Source of the DNA: Solea solea
Taxonomy: Eukaryota; Chordata; Actinopteri; Pleuronectiformes; Soleidae
DNA: 64,000 nucleotides
Direction: 5' to 3'
Assembly: GCF_958295425.1 (NCBI RefSeq)
Contig: NC_081149.1
Location: forward strand, 20,928,972 to 20,992,971
Positions within the stretch are counted from its first letter, which is position 1, and each line of letters starts with the position of its first letter. Shown here piece by piece: positions 31,747 to 42,270 of this stretch. Under the pieces are notes generated by a model, which was given only the letters and a program-made list of their open reading frames with translations, made no database searches and was not told the origin of the DNA. The position numbers and the translations under genes are program-made.

Positions 31747-33180
31747 CTGGGAAAAAACGAATGGCACCATGTTAGAAATATTTCAAACAACATTCTAAGA
31801 GTTTAATAATGGAAAAGAACTAAAAGAACAAATTCTCACATTCATTAGGTTGTGATGGTGGACTTGTGTCCATCAGTGTTTTATTGTCCTCTGTAGAGCC
31901 TGTATTGGCAGTTAAAAACGAAAAGTCTGCAAACATCAGAGATTAATTTGATTAGTTTTCTTATTTTTTCAAAGAATTTGACATATTGCAGAAATGTCAT
32001 TTATAACATTGATTAAAATGCAAAAATATGACCTTTCCCATTGGATGATAAAGACTTGATTTCAGACTCTCTGTCTTTTCTGTCTCCATGTTGTTCCCTT
32101 TCACCAGGTTTATTCACTGGATCAATCTAAGAACAAGAATAAATTGTTTGAGAAATACTGAAAAATTGAATATAGTTGTGTGATATAAATACTGTCAATA
32201 AATGCAAAAGTTAAATGAACTGTATGCTGGAAACTGACTACAGTGAAAATTACCTTTGCTGTAGCTGCAGTTTCCTCCAACTCATCTTCTGACAGATCAT
32301 GTAAAAAATAAATTGCACAGGGTTAGCATTAAAAATATTTCCAAACCATATCAGTCAGACTTTACAATCTAAATATGTATCTGAAGTAACGTGAAAATAA
32401 AATCGAATCAAAGTTTTGCTTTTCTTATTTGCTGCAGATGGTATTTCAGATATAAATTCAGACTGACCTTTTGCCACTGGGCTGTCATCATTATTTGAGT
32501 GCTCAACATCACCGGGTTCATTCAGCAGGTCACTCTGAGAAATCAGATGATTTTAGCTTTATTGGTTATTTATTAAAACAGAAACATATAACTGGAGAAT
32601 ATAAAATCTTCTCTTATCATAAATGCTTAAATCAAATGTAGACTAATGACCTTCACTTTGACGTTAGATGAACTCTTCCCCTCATCTTCTGCAGGACAAC
32701 CTGGAAATAAATAAGTAAATAAATAAATAACAAAAAACTCCTCTCTGTCAAAGATGTTTTATACACACATACACATACTGGGTAAGTCATTTGTGTATAT
32801 TGGGTATCAAATAAGTATAAACAGTTTTACCATTATAATTATGCAGGACAGTCATTATATAACAATAATAATAATGATTTATTCAAGGAAGCTTTTTTTG
32901 TTATTATAGATTTCTGCTTGGGGTATTTGTGCGTTGATTAAATTCCACAGTAAAGAAATTGCATTTTGTTTTGAAAGTGCCAGATGTCGTAGGTGAAATG
33001 ATTGGCCCCCTGTACATACTTTGTAATTTGATGCTCTGCCATTTACATAAAATTGCGACCTTTTGGACCAGTCCAATAAATATGTTTAGGTATCCCTGTA
33101 TGAGCACCACGTTCTTGTTGGACTGTCAGCTATATTGTTGCTGATGTGTGGATCTCACAATTTAAACATGAAAATCTCAC

Positions 33181-33777
33181 CTGTCTGATTTTGCTGAAAC
33201 TCTGAGGAATCCGTCCCTTCTTCTGTGTTTGATTTGAAGTCCACATGTTTTTGCTCATCATTCTCATCCAGCGTCCCTCTGCTGCCGCAGTATGGCTTCT
33301 TTTCAGAGACCATAACATCTATTTTTTCCAGCAGTGCTGTCATTTCCTTAACATCTGTCATACTTTTTGTGCATGTGTGGTACCTTTTTTCATCAAAACC
33401 TGTGTTGGCTTTCAAATCTGTCAGTGCACTTTCACACTCTGCATCTGCATCATGAGTCACAACTGTTATTAAATAAGAAAGTGACTCTTTCCCAAAAGCC
33501 TTTTCCAGCCACTGCACTCCTGCACTATGTTGGCTGCTATCCAGACTATTTGGTAATATCAGGAGAAAAACATGAGCTCCCTGATTTAGCAGGAGGTTCT
33601 CAGTGTTTTGCTGACCAAGCATGTTGATCACAGAGATGTGTCGAGCACACAGATCATACAGTTTGGGTGACAGATGCTGCATATGTGTCTGCTCATCGTT
33701 GGCAAGCAAGATATTTTCCGGTCCAATCTCAATAGAATTTGTGTCACCAATTAACACAAGAGTAAACTCTGGATTCA
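33181..33777 (-). CDS. AIG1-like exon, GVIN-3 module 2
   Basis: 597 nt, phase 1 to 1, open throughout, with a protein almost identical to module 1. Partner exons are 32468-32534, 32651-32688, 33871-33957, 34064-34157 and 34285-34319. All intron borders are GT-AG and phases are preserved. Confidence 0.8.
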
Positions 33778-35203
33778 CTGGGAAAAAACGAATGGCACCA
33801 TGTTAGAAATATTTCAAACAACATTCTAAGAGTTTAATAATGGAAAAGAACTAAAAGAACAAATTCTCACATTCATTAGGTTGTGATGGTGGACTTGTGT
33901 CCATCAGTGTTTTATTGTCCTCTGTAGAGCCTGTATTGGCAGTTAAAAACGAAAAGTCTGCAAACATCAGAGATTAATTTGATTAGTTTTCTTATTTTTT
34001 CAAAGAATTTGACATATTGCAGAAATGTCATTTATAACATTGATTAAAATGCAAAAATATGACCTTTCCCATTGGATGATAAAGACTTGATTTCAGACTC
34101 TCTGTCTTTTCTGTCTCCATGTTGTTCCCTTTCACCAGGTTTATTCACTGGATCAATCTAAGAACAAGAATAAATTGTTTGAGAAATACTGAAAAATTGA
34201 ATATAGTTGTGTGATATAAATACTGTCAATAAATGCAAAAGTTAAATGAACTGTATGCTGGAAACTGACTACAGTGAAAATTACCTTTGCTGTAGCTGCA
34301 GTTTCCTCCAACTCATCTTCTGACAGATCATGTAAAAAATAAATTGCACAGGGTTAGCATTAAAAATATTTCCAAACCATATCAGTCAGACTTTACAATC
34401 TAAATATGTATCTGAAGTAACGTGAAAATAAAATCGAATCAAAGTTTTGCTTTTCTTATTTGCTGCAGATGGTATTTCAGATATAAATTCAGACTGACCT
34501 TTTGCCACTGGGCTGTCATCATTATTTGAGTGCTCAACATCACCGGGTTCATTCAGCAGGTCACTCTGAGAAATCAGATGATTTTAGCTTTATTGGTTAT
34601 TTATTAAAACAGAAACATATAACTGGAGAATATAAAATCTTCTCTTATCATAAATGCTTAAATCAAATGTAGACTAATGACCTTCACTTTGACGTTAGAT
34701 GAACTCTTCCCCTCATCTTCTGCAGGACAACCTGGAAATAAATAAGTAAATAAATAAATAACAAAAAACTCCTCTCTGTCAAAGATGTTTTATACACACA
34801 TACACATACTGGGTAAGTCATTTGTGTATATTGGGTATCAAATAAGTATAAACAGTTTTACCATTATAATTATGCAGGACAGTCATTATATAACAATAAT
34901 AATAATGATTTATTCAAGGAAGCTTTTTTGTTATTATAGATTTCTGCTTGGGGTATTTGTGCGTGAATTAAATTCCACAAATTGCATTTTGTTTTGAAAG
35001 TGCCAGATGTCGTAGGTGAAATGATTGGCCCCCTGTACATACTTTGTAATTTGATGCTCTGCCATTTACATAAAATTGCGACCTTTTGGACCAGTCCAAT
35101 AAATATGTTTAGGTATCCCTGTATGAGCACCACGTTCTTGTTGGACTGTCAGCTATATTGTTGCTGATGTGTGGATCTCACAATTTAAACATGAAAATCT
35201 CAC

Positions 35204-35800
35204 CTGTCTGATTTTGCTGAAACTCTGAGGAATCCGTCCCTTCTTCTGTGTTTGATTTGAAGTCCACATGTTTTTGCTCATCATTCTCATCCAGCGTCCC
35301 TCTGCTGCCGCAGTATGGCTTCTTTTCAGAGACCATAACATCTATTTTTTCCAGCAGTGCTGTCATTTCCTTAACATCTGTCATACTTTTTGTGCATGTG
35401 TGGTACCTTTTTTCATCAAAACCTGTGTTGGCTTTCAAATCTGTCAGTGCACTTTCACACTCTGCATCTGCATCATGAGTCACAACTGTTATTAAATAAG
35501 AAAGTGACTCTTTCCCAAAAGCCTTTTCCAGCCACTGCACTCCTGCACTATGTTGGCTGCTATCCAGACTATTTGGTAATATCAGGAGAAAAACATGAGC
35601 TCCCTGATTTAGCAGGAGGTTCTCAGTGTTTTGCTGACCAAGCATGTTGATCACAGAGATGTGTCGAGCACACAGATCATACAGTTTGGGTGACAGATGC
35701 TGCATATGTGTCTGCTCATCGTTGGCAAGCAAGATATTTTCCGGTCCAATCTCAATAGAATTTGTGTCACCAATTAACACAAGAGTAAACTCTGGATTCA
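35204..35800 (-). CDS. AIG1-like exon, GVIN-3 module 3
   Basis: 597 nt, phase 1 to 1, open, protein as in module 2. Partner exons are 34499-34565, 34682-34719, 35894-35980, 36087-36180 and 36308-36342. Confidence 0.8.
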
Positions 35801-37233
35801 CTGGGAAAAAACGAATGGCACCATGTTAGAAATATTTCAAACAACATTCTAAGAGTTTAATAATGGAAAAGAACTAAAAGAACAAATTCTCACATTCATT
35901 AGGTTGTGATGGTGGACTTGTGTCCATCAGTGTTTTATTGTCCTCTGTAGAGCCTGTATTGGCAGTTAAAAACGAAAAGTCTGCAAACATCAGAGATTAA
36001 TTTGATTAGTTTTCTTATTTTTTCAAAGAATTTGACATATTGCAGAAATGTCATTTATAACATTGATTAAAATGCAAAAATATGACCTTTCCCATTGGAT
36101 GATAAAGACTTGATTTCAGACTCTCTGTCTTTTCTGTCTCCATGTTGTTCCCTTTCACCAGGTTTATTCACTGGATCAATCTAAGAACAAGAATAAATTG
36201 TTTGAGAAATACTGAAAAATTGAATATAGTTGTGTGATATAAATACTGTCAATAAATGCAAAAGTTAAATGAACTGTATGCTGGAAACTGACTACAGTGA
36301 AAATTACCTTTGCTGTAGCTGCAGTTTCCTCCAACTCATCTTCTGACAGATCATGTAAAAAATAAATTGCACAGGGTTAGCATTAAAAATATTTCCAAAC
36401 CATATCAGTCAGACTTTACAATCTAAATATGTATCTGAAGTAACGTGAAAATAAAATCGAATCAAAGTTTTGCTTTTTTTATTTGCTGCAGATGGTATTT
36501 CAGATATAAATTCAGACTGACCTTTTGCCACTGGGCTGTCATCATTATTTGAGTGCTCAACATCACCGGGTTCATTCAGCAGGTCACTCTGAGAAATCAG
36601 ATGATTTTAGCTTTATTGGTTATTTATTAAAACAGAAACATATAACTGGAGAATATAAAATCTTCTCTTATCATAAATGCTTAAATCAAATGTAGACTAA
36701 TGACCTTCACTTTGACGTTAGATGAACTCTTCTCCTCATCTTCTGCAGGACAACCTGGAAATAAATAAGTAAATAAATAAATAAATAACAAAAAACTCCT
36801 CTCTGTCAAAGATGTTTTATACACACATACACATACTGGGTAAGTCATTTGTGTATATTGGGTATCAAGTATATACAGTTTTACCATTATAATTATGCAG
36901 GACAGTCATTCTATAACAATAATAATAATGATTTATTCAAGGAAGCTTTTTTGTTATTATAGATTTCTGCTTGGGGTATTTGTGCGTTGATTAAATTCCA
37001 CAGTAAAGAAATTGCATTTTGTTTTGAAAGTGCCAGATGTCGTAGGTGAAATGATTGGCCCCCTGTACATACTTTGTAATTTGATGCTCTGCCATTTACA
37101 TAAAATTGCGACCTTTTGGACCAGTCCAATAAATATGTTTAGGTATCCCTGTATGAGCACCACGTTCTTGTTGGACTGTCAGCTATATTGTTGCTGATGT
37201 GTGGATCTCACAATTTAAACATGAACATCTCAC

Positions 37234-37830
37234 CTGTCTGATTTTGCTGAAACTCTGAGGAATCCGTCCCTTCTTCTGTGTTTGATTTGAAGTCCACATG
37301 TTTTTGCTCATCATTCTCATCCAGCGTCCCTCTGCTGCCGCAGTATGTCTTCTTTTCAGAGACCATAACATCTATTTTTTCCAGCAGTGCTGTCATTTCA
37401 TAAACATCTGTCATACTTTTTGTGCATGTGTGGTACCTTTTTTCATCAAAACCTGTGTTGGCTTTCAAATCTGTCAGTGCACTTTCACACTCTGCATCTG
37501 CATCATGAGTCACAACTGTTATTAAATAAGAAAGTGACTCCTTCCCAAAAGCCTTTTCCAACCACTGCACTCCTGCACTATGTTGGCTGCTATCCAGACT
37601 ATTTGGTAATATCAGGAGAAAAACATGAGCTCCCTGATTTAGCAAGAGGTTCTCAGTGTTTTGCTGACCAAGCATGTTGATCACAGAGATGTGTCGACCA
37701 CACAGATCATACAGTTTGGGTGACAGATGCTGCATATGTGTCTGCTCATCGTTGGCAAGCAAGATATTTTCCGGTCCCACCTTAATAGAATTTGTGTCAC
37801 CAATTAACACAAGAGTAAACTCTGGATTCC
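37234..37830 (-). CDS. AIG1-like exon, GVIN-3 module 4 (5'-most)
   Basis: 597 nt, phase 1 to 1. The start reads NPEFTLVLIGDTNSIKVGPEN, the GVIN-1/GVIN-4 variant, unlike the IEIGPEN of modules 1-3. Partner exons are 36522-36588, 36705-36742 (EDEEKSSS), 37923-38009, 38118-38211 and 38343-38377. The exon 37923-38009 keeps an in-frame ATG (37986) that is absent from modules 1-3. It is a possible start if no further upstream exon is used. Confidence 0.8.
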
Positions 37831-38478
37831 CTGGGGAAAAAGAATGGCACCATGTTAGAAATAGTTTAAACAACATTCTAAGAGTTTAATAATGGAAAAG
37901 AACTAAAAGAACAAATTCTCACATTCATTAGGTTGCGATGGTGGACTTGTGTCCATCAGTGTTTCATTGTCCTCTGTAGAGCTCATATTGGCAGTTAAAA
38001 GCGAAAAGTCTGCAAATATCAGAGATTAATTTGATTAGATTTCTTATTTTTTCCAAAGAATTTGACATATTGCAGAAATGTCATTTATAACATTGATTAT
38101 AATGCAAAAAATATGACCTTTCCCATTGGATGATAAAGACTTGATTTCAGACTCTCTGTCTTTTCTGTCTCCATGTTGTTCACTTTCACCAGGTTTATTC
38201 ACTGGATCAATCTAAGAACAAGAATAAATTGTTTGAGAAATACTGAAAAATTGAATATAGTTGTGTGATATAAATACTGTCAATAAAGGCAAAAGTTAAA
38301 TGAACTGTATGCTGGAAACTGACTACAGTGAAAATATTTTACCTTCACTGTAGCTGCAGTTTCCTCCAACTCATCTTCTGACAGATCATGTAAAAAATAA
38401 ATTGCACAGGGTTAGCATTAAAAATATTTCCAAACCATATCAGTTTATGAATGTTTGAATTGTAGTTGTAAGAATTAC

Positions 38479-38586
38479 CTTTGTCATCTGTCAAAGATGA
38501 AGTTTCAGTTTCGATTTCAGTCTTTCCTCTTCCTCCTCCAACTCCTCGTGCTGTGATGTCGTGAGTCTCCGCCTCACAAACCCTTC
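38479..38586 (-). CDS. chimeric exon GRVC-EAETHDITA... of GVIN-3
   Basis: 108 nt, phase 1 to 1. The first 13 nt come from the 56-nt GRVCDKSA exon type, with its TACCAG acceptor. The remainder comes from the MEAETHD exon type, joined inside the codon that was its ATG (now TGT). The frame continues exactly (GRVC then EAETHDITARGVGGGRGKTE). This start codon is therefore lost, and the exon must be entered from a phase-1 upstream exon not found in unit C. The same fusion is present in unit D at 62566-62673. Confidence 0.55.
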
Positions 38587-38599
38587 CTGGTACAATTCT

Positions 38600-38615
38600 T
38601 TTTAGAGAGAGAGAG

Positions 38616-38652
<37 letters not shown>

Positions 38653-38658
38653 CACACA

Positions 38659-38693
<35 letters not shown>

Positions 38694-38725
38694 CAACAGA
38701 GACAGAGAGAGAAAGAGAAAGCAAA
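38600..38725. repeat. (GA)n microsatellite
   Basis: Imperfect GA repeat with CA/ACA interruptions directly next to the chimeric exon. Similar tracts occur at about 39.55-39.59 kb and 39.68-39.74 kb. Confidence 0.85.
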
Positions 38726-39468
38726 AGTTGACAGTGCAACATAACTGCCCTACATGTGAAGGATTTTTACAAATGCTTTCACTTAAAGCACTTCCCTGTA
38801 TATGCTGCAGTGGTCAGTGTATGCCTATATAAAGTCCTTGTGTCAAAGCAGATGAAAATGTAACTGAGAAATGCATGTGGTCAGCAATCAAAGCACAATG
38901 CCCATTGTCTGTTTATTGTGTAAACATCTTAGCATATTAGGCCTAACGTCATAAACTGAATACAAACATCATATATTGCTTCATGTAGCTTTACAATAAA
39001 CAACATAAAAATGTAGCTGCATGCGGCCTGTGATGTTTCTTTTTGCTGAGGTGTGTTTATATAGTTGGTGAAAATAGATTTCTTCATTCTTTTGTTGGTC
39101 TTGTCTTATTCTTCTCTGTAACAGGTTCTTCTATGAATTGTATCGATTATCTTGGTTGTCAGTCCAACTTTGTTTGAGTTTTTCAAACCTTAAAACCACA
39201 GAGAATAACCAAACCTACACAGTTTCACATCATTGACAGTTCAGAAGGGACTCTTTTAAAGCAGGACACAGATATTCACAGATCACAGCCACAGCCTTAA
39301 AACCAGTTTCCACTTTTACTATTGTGGCTGGTAGGCATATAACATATTTCAAATTACAATCATGAGTCAGGAAAGAGGCAGGCTCAGCTAGAAATCAGAC
39401 AAGACCTCAATATGTAATGTTTAAAAAGATATTTGCACAAAAACTATAGAATAGTTGTACAAACTCAC

Positions 39469-39524
39469 CTTTGTTTGTTGTTCCTTCACTCTCACTGGTC
39501 CGGCTGATTTATCACAAACACTTC
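39469..39524 (-). CDS. optional upstream exon, unit C (GSVCDKSAGPVRVKEQQTK)
   Basis: 56 nt with the same acceptor, donor (GTGAGT) and phases (1 to 0) as 9387-9442. Several substitutions have accumulated without breaking the frame. It cannot splice in frame to the chimeric exon (which needs phase 1), so it would be an alternative to it or non-functional. Confidence 0.35.
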
Positions 39525-39609
39525 CTGGTACAATTCTTTTTATAGAGAGAGAGGGGGGGAGAGAGAGAGAGAGAGAGAGAGAGCAAATGTTGACAGTGAA
39601 CCAGAACTG

Positions 39610-39644
39610 CCCTACACATGATTTCCCTGAAATCACGTGTAGGG
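39610..39644. repeat. 35-bp palindrome between GA tracts
   Basis: CCCTACACATGATTTC, loop cct, then GAAATCACGTGTAGGG: 16-bp arms with one mismatch. A degenerate relative lies near 10.05-10.08 kb. Confidence 0.8.
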
Positions 39645-39674
39645 AAAGGATTTTTGCAAATGCTTTCACTTAAA

Positions 39675-39709
<35 letters not shown>

Positions 39710-39764
39710 GAGAGAGACAGAGACAGAGAAAGAGAAAGCAACAGTTGACAGTGAAACAGAACGG

Positions 39765-39799
39765 CCCTACATGTGATTTCCCTGAAATCACATGTAGGG
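39765..39799. repeat. 35-bp perfect palindrome, loop cct
   Basis: CCCTACATGTGATTTC, loop cct, then GAAATCACATGTAGGG. The arms are perfectly complementary over 16 bp. The equivalent in unit D (63858-63892) has the same arms but loop agg. Confidence 0.85.
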
Positions 39800-40286
39800 A
39801 AAGGATTTTTACAAATGCTTTCACTTAAAGCACTTCCCTGTATATGCTGCAGTGTTCAGTGTATGCCTATATAAAGTCCTTGAGTCAAAGCAGATGAAAA
39901 TGTAACTGAGAAATGCATGTGGTCAGCAATCAAAGCACAATGCCCATTGTCTGTTTATTGTGTAAACATCTTAGCATATTAGGCCTAACGTCATAAACTG
40001 AATACAAACATCATATATTGCTTCATGTAGCTTTACAATAAACAACATAAACATGAAGCTGCATGAGGCCTTGTGATGTTTCTTTTTGCTGAGTTGTGTT
40101 TATATAGTTGGTGAAAATAACCAAATATATAATATCAGATTGTCTATAGGGTTGTGTTGGGGTAAAAAGGATATAAGACACTCTAAAGTGTACATCCTAA
40201 CTCTGTATATACTGTATGTTTTAACATAGTACTGGTAAAAAGCAGCCAAAATGCTCAGTGTTATAAAGGTTAATGTGCAAACTCTT

Positions 40287-40290
<4 letters not shown>

Positions 40291-40321
<31 letters not shown>
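40291..40321. repeat. (GT)n microsatellite
   Basis: About 15 uninterrupted GT units in the upstream region of unit C. It is much shorter (gtgtgtgtc) at the equivalent site in units A and B. Confidence 0.9.
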
Positions 40322-40323
<2 letters not shown>

Positions 40324-40487
40324 CGCGAGTAGTTCTCATGGGCATTTAAATTAGAATTTTCTGAAAAACTGAAATGAAAATTATACTCAACATTACACTG
40401 TGTTTATACACACATGCACATACATAACTGTCCCACTGTCTGTTTAAGTTTTGCCAACACTGAACATATATTATTTTTGTGGAGATT

Positions 40488-40498
40488 GAAAGTGAAAG
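40488..40498 (+). promoter_or_regulatory. ISRE-like element, unit C
   Basis: GAAAGTGAAAG, equivalent to 9830-9840. It lies close to the right edge of unit C homology, upstream of all GVIN-3 exons found. Confidence 0.45.
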
Positions 40499-40599
40499 TA
40501 TTTCTGCTGTAGCATCAGATGAGACAATAAAGCAACACTAATGGGCTGTTAAAACATTATATATTTTAAATGTCTATCAACAAAGTGAAAGCGAGGATT

Positions 40600-42270
40600 T
40601 AAGCTAAAAGTGTGGCTGAATTTCACTATTTTTGCTTCACGGTCCATGAGAAAAGTATCCACACCAACATGTCTGTCAATGTTTCTAGAGACATTGTTAT
40701 TCTGTTCTAACCCTTGCAACTCATGCCGTGCCGATGACTTTGCTTAAACAAAAGACTAATTTAATCTTTCCACAGCATGTTGGCTTTGTTACAACACTGT
40801 GTTGTTTGACATGCCTAACATCACTGCGAAACATTCCACTGTTGTGCTACTCTGATGATGAAGTTACAGTCCTCCAACATCTCCCAGGCTCTTCTAAATG
40901 CTGATTTGGTTTTGTTTGTCAATGGTTCTACTTCACATGTACTAACACAGGCTGTAGCCATGTTGCCTGTATACTGTTTGCTCTAATCATGCTGTTCTAT
41001 CCTCAGGTCCTCTTCCTGTCCACTACCAGTCAGACACTGATTGCTACTACAGTTGTTACCACTAAAACTGTGAAGTTACTATTGTTTACAGGTTTCTGTG
41101 TCAAAATCCTTAACGGAAGACACTGCAAAATGGATAATAGTTTAGGTTCATTGGGGAGGGAAGTGGTAATATTTACAAATAGCCTTATAAGCAGTTAAAA
41201 TTCATACCAAATGTTGATATTATAAAATTATTTTGGGGTGGGGTGCAATTGGCAAAGTCAGATTTTCATATGGGCAATATAAGCTGGTTATATAGCCCAG
41301 TGGGGCAAATCAAAGCACCATTATTATGCCTGTTACCATTCTTTTAAAAAACTCCCCTTAAATGAAAAAAAAAAAATACACAACAAAAAGATGGGTATTT
41401 AAAATACAAAAAAAAACTTTTCAGGCATTTGAATTTTGCCCATCTCTCCCTGTGCAAGCTTCTCTGTCACTCTTTTAGTATAGCATTGTCCACATGTATC
41501 CTTGTCTGTTCATGTTTGTCAAAACATGGCACTGGTCTGAGGGCAAACAGTTAGCCTTCTTCTCATACCAGCTCCTGGAGAAAGAACGAGTCTGTCTACC
41601 TTTGTCTTTCGTTTGCTGCTTTATGCTTTACATATTTGAAACCCAATAAACGTTCGATAACAACATGGACAGCTTGTTTAGTTTAATCAAGCTTTACTTT
41701 GTTCTGCGAGCTCTTTGAGCGAGAGTTCTCGATAATTCAGGAAAAAAATTAGCATGAAAACAGAAAGAAAATTACTCAGAAAAACAGGGAAAAAAAACAT
41801 GTTTTTTTCTTCAAATGAATGCAAAGCGCTTCCGTAGCTTTAAATCTTAATATATGTTGTAAAATATTTGAACAGCTAGTGAATTGAGATTGTCTCGAGT
41901 TGAGTACACTTTAATTGTTCTGTGATATTATACTGCTCTCTAGTGTTCAAGGAAACAAACAGCAACACGAAGTCATTGGTTGTATTCATATGAAAATCAT
42001 GATTACAAGGGGCGACATCTGCACTGGAGGTGAGTGTATTCTGTGCTGTGGAGACCAGTTTTCTTAGGAGAAGGTCATTTCAGGGGAGGGTGCGGGGAAC
42101 GTGCAGCATCTCTCTGCGACAACTGCGCCAAAGCCTCCTGCAGTTTGGTGGAAATAAACCGGACAGAGAAACGCTAAACAAAGTAAAGGGATATTCCACT
42201 GTGCACTGCCTCACAGCTAAAGCATACAACATCCAGACCTGAGGCTTTTATCACAGTTCCTCGGTTCAGG
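40600..42270. other. intergenic and 5' UTR region of GIMAP
   Basis: Single-copy sequence with no recognisable gene up to the GIMAP first exon. It holds A-rich tracts near 41.37 and 41.40 kb. The last part (about 42.0-42.27 kb) is less AT-rich and probably contains the GIMAP promoter and 5' UTR. No TATA box was recognised. Confidence 0.45.

Larger units (their letters stand above)
30332..38443. repeat. four tandem AIG1 exon modules of about 2.03 kb each
   Basis: Units are 30332-32354, 32355-34385, 34386-36408 and 36409-38443, cut at the recurring junction atatcag/tcagac. Each carries, in transcript order, the EDELEETAAT(A/V)K, IDPVNKPGE, N(MS/TG)STEDNK, AIG1, EDEGKSSS and SDLLNE exons, in phases 1-0, 0-1, 1-1, 1-1, 1-0 and 0-1. 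The module is phase-symmetric. The first three units are nearly identical by eye; the fourth resembles the GVIN-1 and GVIN-4 modules. Units 1 and 3 share a small deletion (cacaaattgc for cacagtaaagaaattgc) that units 2 and 4 lack. Confidence 0.85.
20941..40600. repeat. segmental duplication unit C (about 19.7 kb; right edge approximate)
   Basis: Same order as unit B but enlarged by the AIG1 module array (30332-38443) and an inserted segment (about 28922-30146). Homology to units A and B fades a little after the ISRE-like site at 40488. The hAT-like first exon is not present in this unit. Confidence 0.65.

Noticed and set aside
30332..38443. CRISPR-like or satellite array because of regular spacing
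   Set aside because: The repeats are 2-kb exon modules with splice sites and open frames, in a eukaryotic genome.
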